A DNA stretch of 64,000 nucleotides from Hyphomicrobiales bacterium (GTDB lineage: Bacteria; Pseudomonadota; Alphaproteobacteria; Rhizobiales; Rhizobiaceae): the NCBI GenBank assembly GCA_900470155.1, contig UBZT01000004.1:480713-544712 (forward strand). The letters are read 5' to 3'. Positions 7,047-16,438 of the stretch are shown in pieces. The notes under the pieces were generated by a model. That model made no database searches. It was not told the DNA's origin and saw only the letters and a list, made by a program, of their open reading frames with translations. A program made the translations under genes and the position numbers. Positions within the stretch are counted from its first letter, which is position 1, and the number at the start of each line of letters is the position of its first letter.

Positions 7047-8621
7047 TTAGCGCCTGAGGCTTCCCAGGATGCCGCGCACCAGTGCCCGGCCGACGGAGGT
7101 GGCGACCGAACGCGCCGCACTCTTCATCGCCGCCTCGATCACCGTTTCGCGCTGGTAGCCAGACGACTTGCGTGTCGGCTTGCGGGCGCCATCGTCGTCT
7201 GCCGTGTCGTCGTCGCCGAAGCCCGGCAGCGTCCAGCGGCCGGATGCGCTGTCTTCCGCCTCGCCGTTTTTCGCCCGTTCCTCCGCCGCTTTCTTGGCAG
7301 CGGCGGCCTCGGCCGCCTTGGCGGCGCGGGCATTGAGAATCTCATAGGCCGATTCCGCATCGAGGTCCTGGTCATACTGGCCGACGACAGGGCTGAGGCT
7401 CATCACCTTCTGCCGTTCCTGGTCGGTCAGTGGTCCGACCCGGCCGGACGGCGGGCGCACCAGCGTACGCTCGACGATCGACGGCGCGCCCTTGGCTTCC
7501 AGCGTCGAGACCAGCGCCTCGCCGATGCCGAGCGTGGTGATCGCGGTGGCGCAATCAAACGCCGGGTTCGGCCGGAACGTGTCGGCCGCCGTCTTCACCG
7601 CCTTCTGCTCGCGCGGCGTATAGGCTCTGAGCGCATGCTGCACCCGGTTGCCGAGCTGGGCGAGCACCGTTTCCGGCACGTCGAGCGGGTTCTGCGTGAC
7701 GAAATAGACGCCGACGCCCTTGGAGCGGATCAGCCGCACCACCTGCTCGACCCGTTCGGTCAGAACCTTCGGCGCGTCGTTGAACAAGAGATGCGCCTCA
7801 TCGAAGAAGAACACCAGCTTCGGCTTGTCGAGATCGCCGACTTCCGGCAGTTCCTCGAACAGTTCCGACAGCAGCCAGAGCAGGAAGGTCGCGTAAAGAC
7901 GCGGGTTCATCATCAGCTTGTCGGCAGCCAGCACCGAGATCGCGCCGCGGCCGTCATTGGTGGTGCGCATGATGTCGGTGATCTTCAGCGCTGGTTCGCC
8001 GAAGAAATTCTGCGCGCCCTGCTGTTCGAGCACCAGCAGCCCGCGCTGCAGCGTGCCGATCGAGGCCTTGGAGATCAGGCCGAACTGGCTGGAAAGCTCG
8101 CTGGCATTCTCCGCCATATAGGTCAGAAGCGATTGCAGGTCCTTCAGGTCGAGCAGCGGCAATCCGCCCTGGTCGGCAATCTTGAAGGCGATGTTGAGCG
8201 CGCCTTCCTGGGCTTCCGACGCATTCATCAGCCGCGACAAAAGCAGCGGCCCCATCTCGGCGACCGTGGTGCGCACCCTGTGGCCCTTTTCGCCGTAGAG
8301 GTCCCAGAAGATCACCGGAAATTCGGCGGGCGCATAGTCGGTGAAGCCGATCTGTGCTGCCCGCTCTGTGATCCAGTCCTTCGGCTCGCCCATGGCGGCA
8401 ATGCCCGAAAGGTCGCCCTTGATATCGGCGGCAAACACCGGAACGCCGGCCTCGGAGAAGCTTTCGGCCAGCACCTGCAGCGTCACGGTCTTGCCGGTGC
8501 CGGTGGCGCCGGTGACGATCCCATGGCGGTTGCCATATTTCAGCGCCAGATATTCGCCCTTGTTCAGGCTGTCGTCCGGATTGCGGCTGGTGCCGATATA
8601 GAGTTCGCCGTCTTTCAGCAT
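7047..8621 (-). CDS. HerA/DUF853-family ATPase (YjgR-like)
   Basis: The 524-residue product has a Walker A motif GATGTGKT near residue 40, a Walker B strand [10 protein letters not shown] near 260, and a later sensor/arginine region ([13 protein letters not shown]), the order seen in HerA-like hexameric P-loop ATPases of the DUF853 family. The C-terminal 100 residues are a charged, alanine-rich linker and a basic helix ([18 protein letters not shown]). AGGGAG precedes the ATG at 8621 by ten bases, better than the GTG six bases upstream. The biological role is unknown; relatives are proposed to move DNA or to act as helicases. It appears monocistronic. Confidence 0.88.
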   Translation of the reverse strand: MLKDGELYIGTSRNPDDSLNKGEYLALKYGNRHGIVTGATGTGKTVTLQVLAESFSEAGVPVFAADIKGDLSGIAAMGEPKDWITERAAQIGFTDYAPAEFPVIFWDLYGEKGHRVRTTVAEMGPLLLSRLMNASEAQEGALNIAFKIADQGGLPLLDLKDLQSLLTYMAENASELSSQFGLISKASIGTLQRGLLVLEQQGAQNFFGEPALKITDIMRTTNDGRGAISVLAADKLMMNPRLYATFLLWLLSELFEELPEVGDLDKPKLVFFFDEAHLLFNDAPKVLTERVEQVVRLIRSKGVGVYFVTQNPLDVPETVLAQLGNRVQHALRAYTPREQKAVKTAADTFRPNPAFDCATAITTLGIGEALVSTLEAKGAPSIVERTLVRPPSGRVGPLTDQERQKVMSLSPVVGQYDQDLDAESAYEILNARAAKAAEAAAAKKAAEERAKNGEAEDSASGRWTLPGFGDDDTADDDGARKPTRKSSGYQRETVIEAAMKSAARSVATSVGRALVRGILGSLRR

Positions 8622-8950
8622 ATGCACTCATCTCCCTGGCGCGTCATGCAATCGTCTGCTTGCTCTTATAAGGATAGTGTGGAACATCGACAACGTCCGG
8701 TAACGGTCATTCTGGCCCGTCAACTGAACTGTTGTTGGGACTGGCAACTGGCCTGTCATGTGCACGGCATCCGGAAGGCGTCGGAACGGTTGCCAAGGCA
8801 GGCGCCGCAAGGCACAAGCAGGGCAGAAGCCGGCGCACAGGCTGGGGCAGGGCGCGCGACAGTGCGGCCCGTCGGTTTTGCACCGATTATCGGGTCGCAC
8901 CGCAAGCTTCCGCCTAAGTCCACTTGAGTTCAGTGAAAACATCGATTACG

Positions 8951-8966
8951 TTGACGTGAACGTCAA
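8951..8966. promoter_or_regulatory. Perfect inverted repeat TTGACGT-N2-ACGTCAA
   Basis: A perfect 7-2-7 palindrome lies 28 bases upstream of the next gene. It resembles operators of MerR-family regulators of the LiuR type (branched-chain amino acid/fatty acid degradation). No such regulator is in the window, so the binding protein is inferred only from the motif. The rest of 8622-8994 shows no gene. Confidence 0.45.
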
Positions 8967-8994
8967 TATTTTACGGGCAGGAGGCCTCCAAACC

Positions 8995-9387
8995 ATGAGC
9001 GAAATCGTCACCCGCATCGCCGACAATGTCGGCATTTCCCCGGACCTCGCCGAAAAGGCGCTCGGCATGATGCTCGGCTTCCTGCAGCGCGAAGCAGCCG
9101 ACGGCCCGGTCGCGAAGATGATCGAAGCCATTCCAGGCGCTGCCGAACTGGTTGCCGCCCACAACGGCGAAGGTGCGGGCGGCGGCGGCCTTCTCGGCGG
9201 CCTGATGAGCGCCATCGGCGGCGGCGGCATCATGGGCCTCGGCCAGCAGCTGATGGCCCAGGGCCTCGGCATGGGCGAGATCTCGACGCTCGCCAAGGAA
9301 ACCATGGCCGTTGCCCGCGAATACGCCGGCGCCGAAACCGTCGACGAAGTCATCGCCTCGGTCCCGGGCCTGAGCCAGTTCGTCTGA
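8995..9387 (+). CDS. Glycine-rich conserved hypothetical protein (DUF2267/DUF2780-like)
   Basis: The 130-residue product has an N-terminal helical part (EIVTRIADNVGISPDLAEKA, residues 3-22, and a following amphipathic helix), a glycine-rich middle (GEGAGGGGLLGGLMSAIGGGG, about residues 58-78) and a C-terminal helical part ending VDEVIASVPGLSQFV. This helical/glycine/helical order recalls DUF2780-like proteins of unknown function. The ATG at 8995 follows GGAGG by nine bases. An operator-like palindrome sits just upstream and a strong terminator follows, so it is a monocistronic, regulated gene. Confidence 0.75.
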   Translation: MSEIVTRIADNVGISPDLAEKALGMMLGFLQREAADGPVAKMIEAIPGAAELVAAHNGEGAGGGGLLGGLMSAIGGGGIMGLGQQLMAQGLGMGEISTLAKETMAVAREYAGAETVDEVIASVPGLSQFV

Positions 9388-9412
9388 TCGTTCCGCAAGG
9401 TTGAAATGCAAA

Positions 9413-9441
9413 GCCGTCGGGGCAACCCGGCGGCTTTTTTT
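9413..9441 (+). terminator. Strong Rho-independent terminator
   Basis: A 9-bp GC-rich stem (9413-9421 with 9426-9434, one G-U pair, loop of four) is followed by seven T residues. It lies 25 bases after the preceding stop codon. Confidence 0.9.
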
Positions 9442-9563
9442 GTGAACTCGGCTCATTCTGGGAGCGGAGGGATACACAAAAGGTTGGTGGACCTCCTCGC
9501 GTCTGCGTTGCGGCTTGCATGCCGCACAGCTAGTCTCCCAATGACCAGACACTTGGGGCCGTC

Positions 9564-11393
9564 ATGCAAATCCGAACCTATGCCGACATCGAAAAGCTGG
9601 ACGGTGACAATAGCCTCAGCGAAGCCGAAAAGACCCTTGTCGAGAACTGCAAAGTTGGAGAGTTGACGGTTCTCGGAGATGGCTCTCGTCCCAATGTATC
9701 GAGCGTCGGACGCACGATCCGCGCGGAATTATTGCGATACTTGATGTTGGGTGGTTGCGCTGAGTGTCGTGTTCATCAGCGCGGAGTTAGTTTGGCTGGC
9801 GCATGGGTCGACGGAGAGTTGGACCTGAGGTACTCCCAGACAAATGGAGCGGTCAACTTAACCCAGTGCCGTTTCACGTCACCAATCGACGCCCGACAAG
9901 CCAACTTCCACTTCCTGCAACTCAAAGGGAGCATGTTGCCCGGCCTCGATCTCGAACGCGCAATCGTAACCGGTAGCGTAGTGCTCAATCGGCTTGAAAG
10001 CAGCGCGACAGTTTCATTCTCCGGCGCTCGGATCGGTAGCCAACTGTCGTGTGTTGGGGCCGTTATTGATGGCGGTAGGGAATTGGCATTCGATGCGCAG
10101 AATGCGACGGTTGGTGACAGTATCATCCTCGATTGTTCGAGAATGTATGGAGGAGTACTGCTGGCAGGCGTTCAAATCGGCGGTCAACTCAGTTGCAAGC
10201 AGACAACGCTTGACGGTCGACGGGGTAAGGCTCTGAATGCTCAACATGCGAATGTCAGAGCGAGCGTATTCGTGAATGGTGTCGTCACCATCGGAGAACT
10301 GTCATTTACGAGTGCTAGAATCAATGGTGACATCAATTGCCAAGATGCAGCATTGAATGGCGGAGATGGCCGAGCGCTTGATGTTGAAGGAATCAATGTC
10401 ACCGGTTCAATAATTCTGGACCGCTCGCGCTGTCTTGGTACAGTCAGCTTTAGCGCTGCGAAAGTCGCTAAGAATTGTTCGTTCCAAGGGACGGATCTGA
10501 GCGCTTCAGCGGGAAATGCGCTCAATGCGCAAGATCTCGTAGTCGAAGGCGGTTTGTATTGGAGAAGACTGTCGTCCGTTGAGGGGGGCGTGGAATTTGC
10601 TTCCGCTCACGTTCGCCAACTCGTTGATGATCAAGGCAGTTGGCAACTGGCTGTGCATACGAGTCTCGTTGGCGCAACCTATGACAACATATTTGGTCCA
10701 CTTGAGTTAAGCTTCAGAACGACGTGGCTGCGAAACGCTAGGACGCCAAACGGCGAATTTCACCCCCAACCCTACCAGCAACTCGCCAAATTCTACCGCG
10801 AAACCGGCCACCGCTACGAGGCCCGCGAAATCCTCGTTGCCAAGGAGATCGAGCAGCGCAAGGCGACACGGAAGGCCATTCGAGATGGCAAGGCACGCAC
10901 CGAAAGCTGGCTCGTTCCGGGTGCTTTGGGATTCCTGAACTTCCTCTGGGACTGGACCACCCGCCTCATCGCCGGCTACGGCTACAAACCCTGGCTCAGC
11001 CTATGGTGGCTCGGTGGCCTCGTTGCCCTGATGATGCTTGCCGCTCAAGTAACCTGGAACGCCGGCGATTTCGCCCCCAACTCCGCCGTCATCCTCACAT
11101 CCCCAGACTGGAAATCCATCGCGGACGGCCCCTCCGATAACCCCGCCGCCGACTGGACGGCATCCGACGCCCCCGGCAAGGACTACGAAACCTTCTATTC
11201 CCTCGCCTACGCCCTCGATGTCGTCGTCCCCGTCCTCGATCTCGGCCAGACCGACGCCTGGGCGCCGTCCCCGGCGCGCGGCGACTGGGGCTACCGGATG
11301 TTCTACCTCCAGAAGATGTTCATTGTCCTCGGTTGGGTCGTCACAGCCATAGCGGCCGCGGCCATTTCCGGGATGATTCGCCGCGACGACTGA
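9564..11393 (+). CDS. Beta-solenoid repeat protein with C-terminal membrane segments
   Basis: The 609-residue product has about four repeats of roughly 47 residues between 172 and 360. Each carries a (A/K)ALNAQ-like step followed by V.GS..L, G.V.F..A.I and G.L.C, the pattern of a right-handed beta-helix related to pentapeptide/bactofilin-like folds. A helical stretch (405-440, YQQLAKFYRETGHRYEARE) resembles a TPR-like unit. Two membrane segments follow (about 479-496 and 580-603) around an extracytoplasmic loop of some 80 residues. Bases up to about 10740 are visibly AT-richer, with codons such as ATA, AGA and TTG, while the C-terminal third has the normal high-GC style. No enzyme motif is seen. 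Some relatives are labelled membrane-associated oxidoreductase without evidence. Confidence 0.7.
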   Translation: MQIRTYADIEKLDGDNSLSEAEKTLVENCKVGELTVLGDGSRPNVSSVGRTIRAELLRYLMLGGCAECRVHQRGVSLAGAWVDGELDLRYSQTNGAVNLTQCRFTSPIDARQANFHFLQLKGSMLPGLDLERAIVTGSVVLNRLESSATVSFSGARIGSQLSCVGAVIDGGRELAFDAQNATVGDSIILDCSRMYGGVLLAGVQIGGQLSCKQTTLDGRRGKALNAQHANVRASVFVNGVVTIGELSFTSARINGDINCQDAALNGGDGRALDVEGINVTGSIILDRSRCLGTVSFSAAKVAKNCSFQGTDLSASAGNALNAQDLVVEGGLYWRRLSSVEGGVEFASAHVRQLVDDQGSWQLAVHTSLVGATYDNIFGPLELSFRTTWLRNARTPNGEFHPQPYQQLAKFYRETGHRYEAREILVAKEIEQRKATRKAIRDGKARTESWLVPGALGFLNFLWDWTTRLIAGYGYKPWLSLWWLGGLVALMMLAAQVTWNAGDFAPNSAVILTSPDWKSIADGPSDNPAADWTASDAPGKDYETFYSLAYALDVVVPVLDLGQTDAWAPSPARGDWGYRMFYLQKMFIVLGWVVTAIAAAAISGMIRRDD

Positions 11394-11671
11394 GCTTGAC
11401 AGTTCACCGCCGGAGACGCCAAGCGATCCACTTGCCAGCAACCTTATCATTCAGGCATGAAACGCCAAGCACGAACCTACCGTTGGCGCTTCTTGCAGCA
11501 TCATGCCTGGACCCCGCCTTTATGCACGATCGTTCATTCAATCGTGATAATGCGCGTTCGCCCGGCTGCTCGTTTGACGTTTATCAAATTTAGGCATGCG
11601 TTATTCAACAATTTAGTAACTCTTAACGTAAGGGTGCTTTTATCGTGCTCGGTCAATCTGGGGACGAAGCA

Positions 11672-13354
11672 ATGGCACTGAGTAACTATCTGAATGCAAA
11701 CCGAATGGCGGAAGACCTGGCGGCGCTGGCCAACTCCCAGGCGATGATCTGGTTCTCTCCCGATGGTTTGGTCCTCGATGCCAATGCGAATTTCTGCAAG
11801 GCACTCGGTTATGACGTCAAGGAGATCATCGGCAAGCATCACCGGATCTTCTGCGAAGATGCGATCGTCAAGTCCCCTGACTATGGCCGCTTCTGGTCGG
11901 ATCTTTCCGCTGGAAAATTCCAGAGTGGCCAGTTTCGCCGTCAGAGCAAGGCGGGTGCCGACGTCTGGATCGAAGCGAGCTACAACCCGGTCTTTCATGG
12001 CGGGCGGGTGGTCCGCATCCTGAAGATCGCTTCCGACATCACAACAAGCAAGATCACCGCGCTGCATGACGGCAACCGCATTCGCGCCATCGATCATTCC
12101 CAGGCGATCATCGAATTCGAGCCGGATGGCAAGATTGTCCAGGCCAATCAAAACTTCCTGACCACCATGGGCTACGATGCCCAGGAGATCGTCGGAAACC
12201 AGCATGCGATGTTCTGCGACAAGGCCTATGCGCAGACGTCCGAATATCGCGAATTCTGGACGCGTCTGCGCGCCGGCGAATTCATCGCCAGCAATTTCGT
12301 CCGCTACGGCAAGGGCGGCAGGCAGGTCTGGATTCAGGCGGCTTACACGCCGGTGTTCAATTCGCGTGGTGCCGTGTACCGCGTCATCAAGGTCGCAACC
12401 GACATCACGCCACGCATGGTCGCCGTCCGCACCATAGGTGCCGCCATCAAGCGGCTGGCCGATGGCGACTTGACGGTGGAAATCGTCGACAAGCTCGATC
12501 CGGTTCTCGAAGAAACGCGCGTCGATTTCAACACGGCGGCCCGCGCGCTGGAAAACACCGTCGCCTCGATCGTCGAATCGGCCCAGGCGCTGGCGCAGAA
12601 TGCCCGCGTCATCAACGAGATTTCGGCCGGCATTGCGTCGAACGGCGAAAGACAGGCGGCAACCGTCGAGGAAACGGCGGCTGCCCTCGAAGAGATCACC
12701 ACGACCGTGCGCGACACCTCGGCCCGCACCGCCGAGACCACCCGCCTCGTCGGCGCGACACGCAGCGATGCCGAAGCCTCGGGCGGCGTGGTGCGCCAGG
12801 CGACCTCGGCCATGGGCGAGATCGAAAGCTCCTCGCGCGAGATCGAAAACATCATCGGGGTGATCGATGAGATTGCCTTCCAGACCAACCTTCTGGCGCT
12901 GAATGCCGGCGTCGAGGCGGCCCGTGCCGGTGAAGCCGGCAAGGGTTTTGCCGTCGTCGCCCAGGAGGTGCGTGAACTGGCCCAGCGCTCCGCAAGTGCT
13001 GCCAAGGACATCAAGAGCCTGATCGCAAAATCCGCCGAAGCGGTCCGTCAGGGCGTGGCCCTGGTCGACAAGACCGGCGTCGCTTTGCAGTCGATCGTCA
13101 ACCAGGTCCAGGAGATCGACGCCAATGTCGATGCCATCGCGACCGCTGCCCGCGAACAGACGATCGGCATCAACGAGATCAACGCCTCGATCAACAGTCT
13201 CGACAAGGTCACGCAACAAAGCGCTGCAACCGTCGAGGAGGCAAATGCCACCGCCGCGACGCTCTCCGAGGAGGCAAATGCGCTGTATGTGCTGATCTCG
13301 CAGTTCAAGACCAGCCAGTCCCTGACCGCTGAAAGGCCGCGCCGCGCGGCCTGA
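11672..13354 (+). CDS. Cytoplasmic methyl-accepting chemotaxis protein with two PAS domains
   Basis: The 560-residue product has two PAS domains (about residues 15-125 and 137-250; each has an ANxNF..xxGY.xxEIxGxxHxxFC pattern), a short HAMP-like link (near 258-305) and a C-terminal MCP signalling coiled coil (about 310-540) with the conserved tip [18 protein letters not shown]. There is no membrane segment, so it is a soluble receptor that would signal through CheA, probably sensing redox or a small ligand via PAS. GGGGACGA precedes the ATG at 11672; the frame runs 27 bases further upstream from a GTG without a ribosome site. The 278 bases before it show no gene. Confidence 0.92.
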   Translation: MALSNYLNANRMAEDLAALANSQAMIWFSPDGLVLDANANFCKALGYDVKEIIGKHHRIFCEDAIVKSPDYGRFWSDLSAGKFQSGQFRRQSKAGADVWIEASYNPVFHGGRVVRILKIASDITTSKITALHDGNRIRAIDHSQAIIEFEPDGKIVQANQNFLTTMGYDAQEIVGNQHAMFCDKAYAQTSEYREFWTRLRAGEFIASNFVRYGKGGRQVWIQAAYTPVFNSRGAVYRVIKVATDITPRMVAVRTIGAAIKRLADGDLTVEIVDKLDPVLEETRVDFNTAARALENTVASIVESAQALAQNARVINEISAGIASNGERQAATVEETAAALEEITTTVRDTSARTAETTRLVGATRSDAEASGGVVRQATSAMGEIESSSREIENIIGVIDEIAFQTNLLALNAGVEAARAGEAGKGFAVVAQEVRELAQRSASAAKDIKSLIAKSAEAVRQGVALVDKTGVALQSIVNQVQEIDANVDAIATAAREQTIGINEINASINSLDKVTQQSAATVEEANATAATLSEEANALYVLISQFKTSQSLTAERPRRAA

Positions 13355-13381
13355 TCTTCTCCCCGCCCGCGGGGAGAAGAT
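13354..13381. repeat. Perfect hairpin, partial RIME-like palindrome
   Basis: A perfect 13-bp stem (13354-13366 with 13369-13381, loop of two) begins on the last base of the chemotaxis gene's stop codon. Its CTTCTCCCCGC arm is the same palindrome that forms half of the RIME-like elements at 1034 and 41674. It probably acts as a terminator or mRNA-stabilising hairpin here, as no T-run follows. Confidence 0.6.
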
Positions 13382-13430
13382 ACCGGCAGGCGGATACGGA
13401 ACAAGCCCGGGGGCTTGGCGATCCGAGCGC

Positions 13431-14042
13431 TTACGCTGAGGTTCCAGCGGGGTGCACACCCGCCGCCGGCCATGTCGACAGGGCTTGTTCGGCAACAGCT
13501 TCCAGCGTGTCGCGGCTGAAACCCGCTTTCGCCTGTACCGCCATGCCATGCAGCACAGCCATGAGGAAAGCCGCCAGCGCCTCGGGCTTGGCTGTCACGG
13601 GCAGGTCGCCCTCTGCTTTCGCCCTTTCGAAACGGGCGCGCAATTGCGCCTCAGCCGTTGCGCGCGCCTCGATCAGGATCTGCCGAACCGGCTCCGCATC
13701 ATCCGATCCTGCCAGAACGCCGTTGATACCCAGGCAGCCCGTATGCTCGGGATACCGTGTGTTCAGGTCAATCGCATTGTGCAGAATATGCGCGGCAACC
13801 TCCCGCGATGTCTCAAGGTTCAATGCCGCCGGAACATAGTCGAGGAAGCGTTCGTAGTAGCGCGCGAGGACCTGGCGAAACAGCATCTCCTTGTTGCCGA
13901 ATGCGGAGTAGAGGGCGGGCCTCTCGACACCGGCTGCCGCTGTCAGGTCGGCATAGGACGCGCCCTCATAGCCCTTGCGCCAGAACACGCACAACACGGC
14001 GTCGAGGACTTTCTCCACGTCAAACTCGCGATGGCGTCCCAT
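13431..14042 (-). CDS. TetR-family transcriptional regulator
   Basis: The 203-residue product begins MGRHREFDVEKVLDAVLCVF, with a TetR helix-turn-helix at about residues 10-56 (ADLTAAAGVERPALYSAFGNK) and an all-helical ligand-binding C-terminal domain. The ATG at 14042 is the family-typical start; the frame continues 20 codons upstream without homology. It is transcribed divergently from an SDR gene, with inverted repeats between them, so it most likely represses that gene and itself. Confidence 0.9.
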   Translation of the reverse strand: MGRHREFDVEKVLDAVLCVFWRKGYEGASYADLTAAAGVERPALYSAFGNKEMLFRQVLARYYERFLDYVPAALNLETSREVAAHILHNAIDLNTRYPEHTGCLGINGVLAGSDDAEPVRQILIEARATAEAQLRARFERAKAEGDLPVTAKPEALAAFLMAVLHGMAVQAKAGFSRDTLEAVAEQALSTWPAAGVHPAGTSA

Positions 14043-14116
14043 CAGGTGGTCTCGGGTGATTTCATAATGACCATTATTAATCCTCTTGACGCCTTTCGTC
14101 AAATTTCATACCGATC

Positions 14117-14136
14117 GTTACAGTAACAAGCGTTAC
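14117..14136. promoter_or_regulatory. Putative TetR operator (overlapping GTTAC/GTAAC inverted repeats)
   Basis: GTTAC-A-GTAAC (14117-14127) and GTAAC-N4-GTTAC (14123-14136) share one arm, forming an overlapped dyad between the divergent TetR and SDR genes. The arrangement would suit two TetR dimers. The binding protein is inferred from position. Confidence 0.5.
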
Positions 14137-14190
14137 GAAAATCTGCCGTTGGGTGGATGGCATCAAATTCAACATTGAAGGAATGAGGAT

Positions 14191-14952
14191 ATGTCGGAGA
14201 CATTCAAAGGCAAGGTCGTGCTCATCACCGGCGGTTCACGAGGGCTGGGAGCGGCCACGGCGGAAGCGTTCGCCAATCATGGCGCAGACGTGGCGATCAG
14301 CTACGCCTCATCCGCAGACAAAGCCGAAACCGTCGTGGCAAAGCTGAAGGCAAAGGGCGTCCGCGCCATCGCGGTCAAGAGCGACCAGTCAGACCTCAAC
14401 TCAGCGAAGCCACTGATCGATCGGGTCATGGCCGAATTCGGCCGGCTCGACATCCTCGTCAACAACGCCGGCATCGCGATCCAGGGGCAGCTTGTCGATG
14501 ATCCGGAACTCGACGGCGAAAACTACAATCGCCAGTGGCAGGTCAATGTCATGGGTACGATCGCCAACACGCGCGCGGCAGCCTCCAAGCTGACGGACGG
14601 TGGCCGGATCATTTTTGTCGGTTCGCTGCTCGGCGCTGCTGTGCCCTTCCCAGGGGTCGCCGACTATGCCGGAACGAAATGGGCGCTGGCCGGATATGCC
14701 AAGGGCATTGCCCGCGACCTTGGCCCGCGCAATATCACCGTGAACGTGGTGCAGCCGGGCATAATGCCGACGGACATGGCAGCCGACGTTGCCGGCGAGC
14801 TTCCCAATCGTGACGCCATTCTGGACATGCATCCGATTCGTCGCATCGCAACGCTTGAGGAAGTCGCGGAAACCATCTGCTTCCTTGCCGGACCCAACGC
14901 CGGCTACATCAATGGCGAGACCGTGAATATCGCCGGCGGCCTCGCAATCTGA
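14191..14952 (+). CDS. SDR-family oxidoreductase
   Basis: The 253-residue product is a classical short-chain dehydrogenase/reductase: the cofactor motif TGGSRGLG (residues 12-19), NNAG, a catalytic serine in FVGSLLG, and the active-site YAGTK (YxxxK). The residue pattern suggests NADP(H), but this is not certain. The ATG follows GAGGAT. The substrate is unknown. Divergent pairing with a TetR regulator suggests induction by a small molecule, possibly the substrate or a toxic compound. Confidence 0.9.
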   Translation: MSETFKGKVVLITGGSRGLGAATAEAFANHGADVAISYASSADKAETVVAKLKAKGVRAIAVKSDQSDLNSAKPLIDRVMAEFGRLDILVNNAGIAIQGQLVDDPELDGENYNRQWQVNVMGTIANTRAAASKLTDGGRIIFVGSLLGAAVPFPGVADYAGTKWALAGYAKGIARDLGPRNITVNVVQPGIMPTDMAADVAGELPNRDAILDMHPIRRIATLEEVAETICFLAGPNAGYINGETVNIAGGLAI

Positions 14953-15002
14953 TCACGCGCGCGTATGGCTGAGCGTCGACCGAGGCTCGGCCATACGGCT
15001 GC

Positions 15003-15042
15003 GGAAGGCCAGGAAAGGCCAGGAAAGGCGAGGGAAGGCCAG
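15003..15042. repeat. Short tandem repeat, four 10-bp units
   Basis: Four imperfect copies of a GGAAAGGCCAG-like 10-base unit lie between the SDR gene and the PIG-L gene (convergent). No function is suggested; such arrays vary in copy number through replication slippage. Confidence 0.7.
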
Positions 15043-15098
15043 AGGCAGGTGTAGGAAAGCTGGGCAGAACGGGTCGACGTTGGGGCTGAGACGGATCT

Positions 15099-15941
15099 TT
15101 ACGCCTCTCTTGTCTTGTGTTTCGGCTGGTGATGCGCCGGCCGCAGCAGGCGGTGGATCATCGTGCCGATCCGCCGTCTCATGTTGCGCAACACGCGGCT
15201 CCACACCAAAGTCTGCTCGTCGAGAAAGATCACATTGACCGGCAGCGATGACATCGTCCGCTCGTCGGGGCGCAGCGGTCCGTCCGGATCTGTCACTTCA
15301 TAGAAGCATTCATAATCCGGCCATGTATAGCCGTCTTCCCATGTCCAGCAATTATGCGCCTGATAGTGCTGCATCAGCCGGGCGCCGAGCGCCTTGTCGG
15401 TCGGCATGAATGCCGATGGCGCACCGAGGCGAGGGGTGTTGCGCTCCATGAAGTTGAGCACCCTGTCGCTGACATAGCTGCTGACGAACAACCGGAAATC
15501 GCGCTGGCGCTTGATGTGCGAGACGGCCCGAAACACCTGCACATGCTCTTCATGGCCATATTCACCCCAGGGATTGTGGGTGACGACGATATCTCCCGGC
15601 GCAAGATGCGCCTCCAGCGCCGCCGTCAGCAGATCGAAATTCTTCGCATAGGCATCGCTGTTGCGATCGCAACGGATGCCATAGACGGTCTCCTCGGGCT
15701 TGCGCCAATTGGTCGTCTGGTAGGTGTTGGATTCGGTGATGGCGAGATCGACCACTGTTTTCAGCGGAAAGTCCTGAAACACCGTCCGGCGACCATGGCT
15801 GATATCGCCGCTATTGGGCGCCTCGTTATAGCAGATGATGATCTTCTTGGCGGATGCCAGGATCGAGCTCGCCCAGAGAACCTCGTCATCCGGATGTGCC
15901 ATGACAACCACGGCGCCGTTGAAATCATCCAATGTCATCAT
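15099..15941 (-). CDS. PIG-L/LmbE-family deacetylase
   Basis: The 280-residue product carries the zinc-binding AHPDDE motif (residues 15-20) and the distal histidine pair in WGEYGHEEH (about residues 123-131), diagnostic of PIG-L deacetylases, which remove N-acetyl groups from sugars or related compounds. The C-terminal 60 residues are basic (RNMRRRIGTMIHRLLRPAHH) and not part of the core. Two ATG codons (15941, 15938) are possible and neither has a clear ribosome site. It has no signal peptide. The neighbours do not form a pathway, so the substrate is unknown; a lipid, glycan or small thiol precursor are all possible. Confidence 0.85.
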   Translation of the reverse strand: MMTLDDFNGAVVVMAHPDDEVLWASSILASAKKIIICYNEAPNSGDISHGRRTVFQDFPLKTVVDLAITESNTYQTTNWRKPEETVYGIRCDRNSDAYAKNFDLLTAALEAHLAPGDIVVTHNPWGEYGHEEHVQVFRAVSHIKRQRDFRLFVSSYVSDRVLNFMERNTPRLGAPSAFMPTDKALGARLMQHYQAHNCWTWEDGYTWPDYECFYEVTDPDGPLRPDERTMSSLPVNVIFLDEQTLVWSRVLRNMRRRIGTMIHRLLRPAHHQPKHKTREA

Positions 15942-16438
15942 CAGGAAATATCTCTGTCTTGCGGCATGATCGCCGGGCCGGGTCCACGTCCAATCTGTCC
16001 GGCGCTCCCGTATCGACCAGCATCCGCAACAAAGCCGGCGTCAAAAAGCCGGGCCCCGTTTGCACGCGTCGCATCCATCGTCCCGCACCAACCGCCGCAT
16101 CGTCTGCTACCCTGGTGATGCGCCATCAGGGCGCTGCGGTTTCAAGGCTTGGCCGGCGATGGACCGGCGCAAGTGGCAAGTAGAAAAGGCTGATTGTATT
16201 GAGATCAGGTTATCATGGCGGTTGTATCGACCATGTTTCTGCCCGGATCGCGAATATTTGATCGGATAGGGTGGCAGCGCAGCCGTATTTTGCCATTCTC
16301 TGCCAGCCTGACCGGCCGCGACGGCACCATAGGGATGAGGCTCCGGATACTCGGCGCCGGCTGTTGTGCCAAGCTGCTCGGAGGCACCGGCCGGGGCCGA
16401 CGCTCGCTCCACAGCGATCCGGCAACCGCCTTCGCGCG
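15942..16438. other. About 500 bases without a confident gene
   Basis: No frame has a good ribosome site, homology or consistent coding style. The stretch lies upstream of the PIG-L gene and downstream of the hydrolase gene (both minus strand), so it may hold the PIG-L promoter. I see nothing else in it. Confidence 0.4.

Noticed and set aside
7635..8927. A 430-codon plus-strand frame
   Set aside because: It is antisense to the HerA-like ATPase gene with Walker motifs, so it is not a gene.
11534..13549. A 671-codon open frame on the minus strand
   Set aside because: It is the antisense shadow of the chemotaxis receptor gene. Its translation is low in motif content and rich in Arg/Gly/Asp, typical of reversed high-GC coding DNA.
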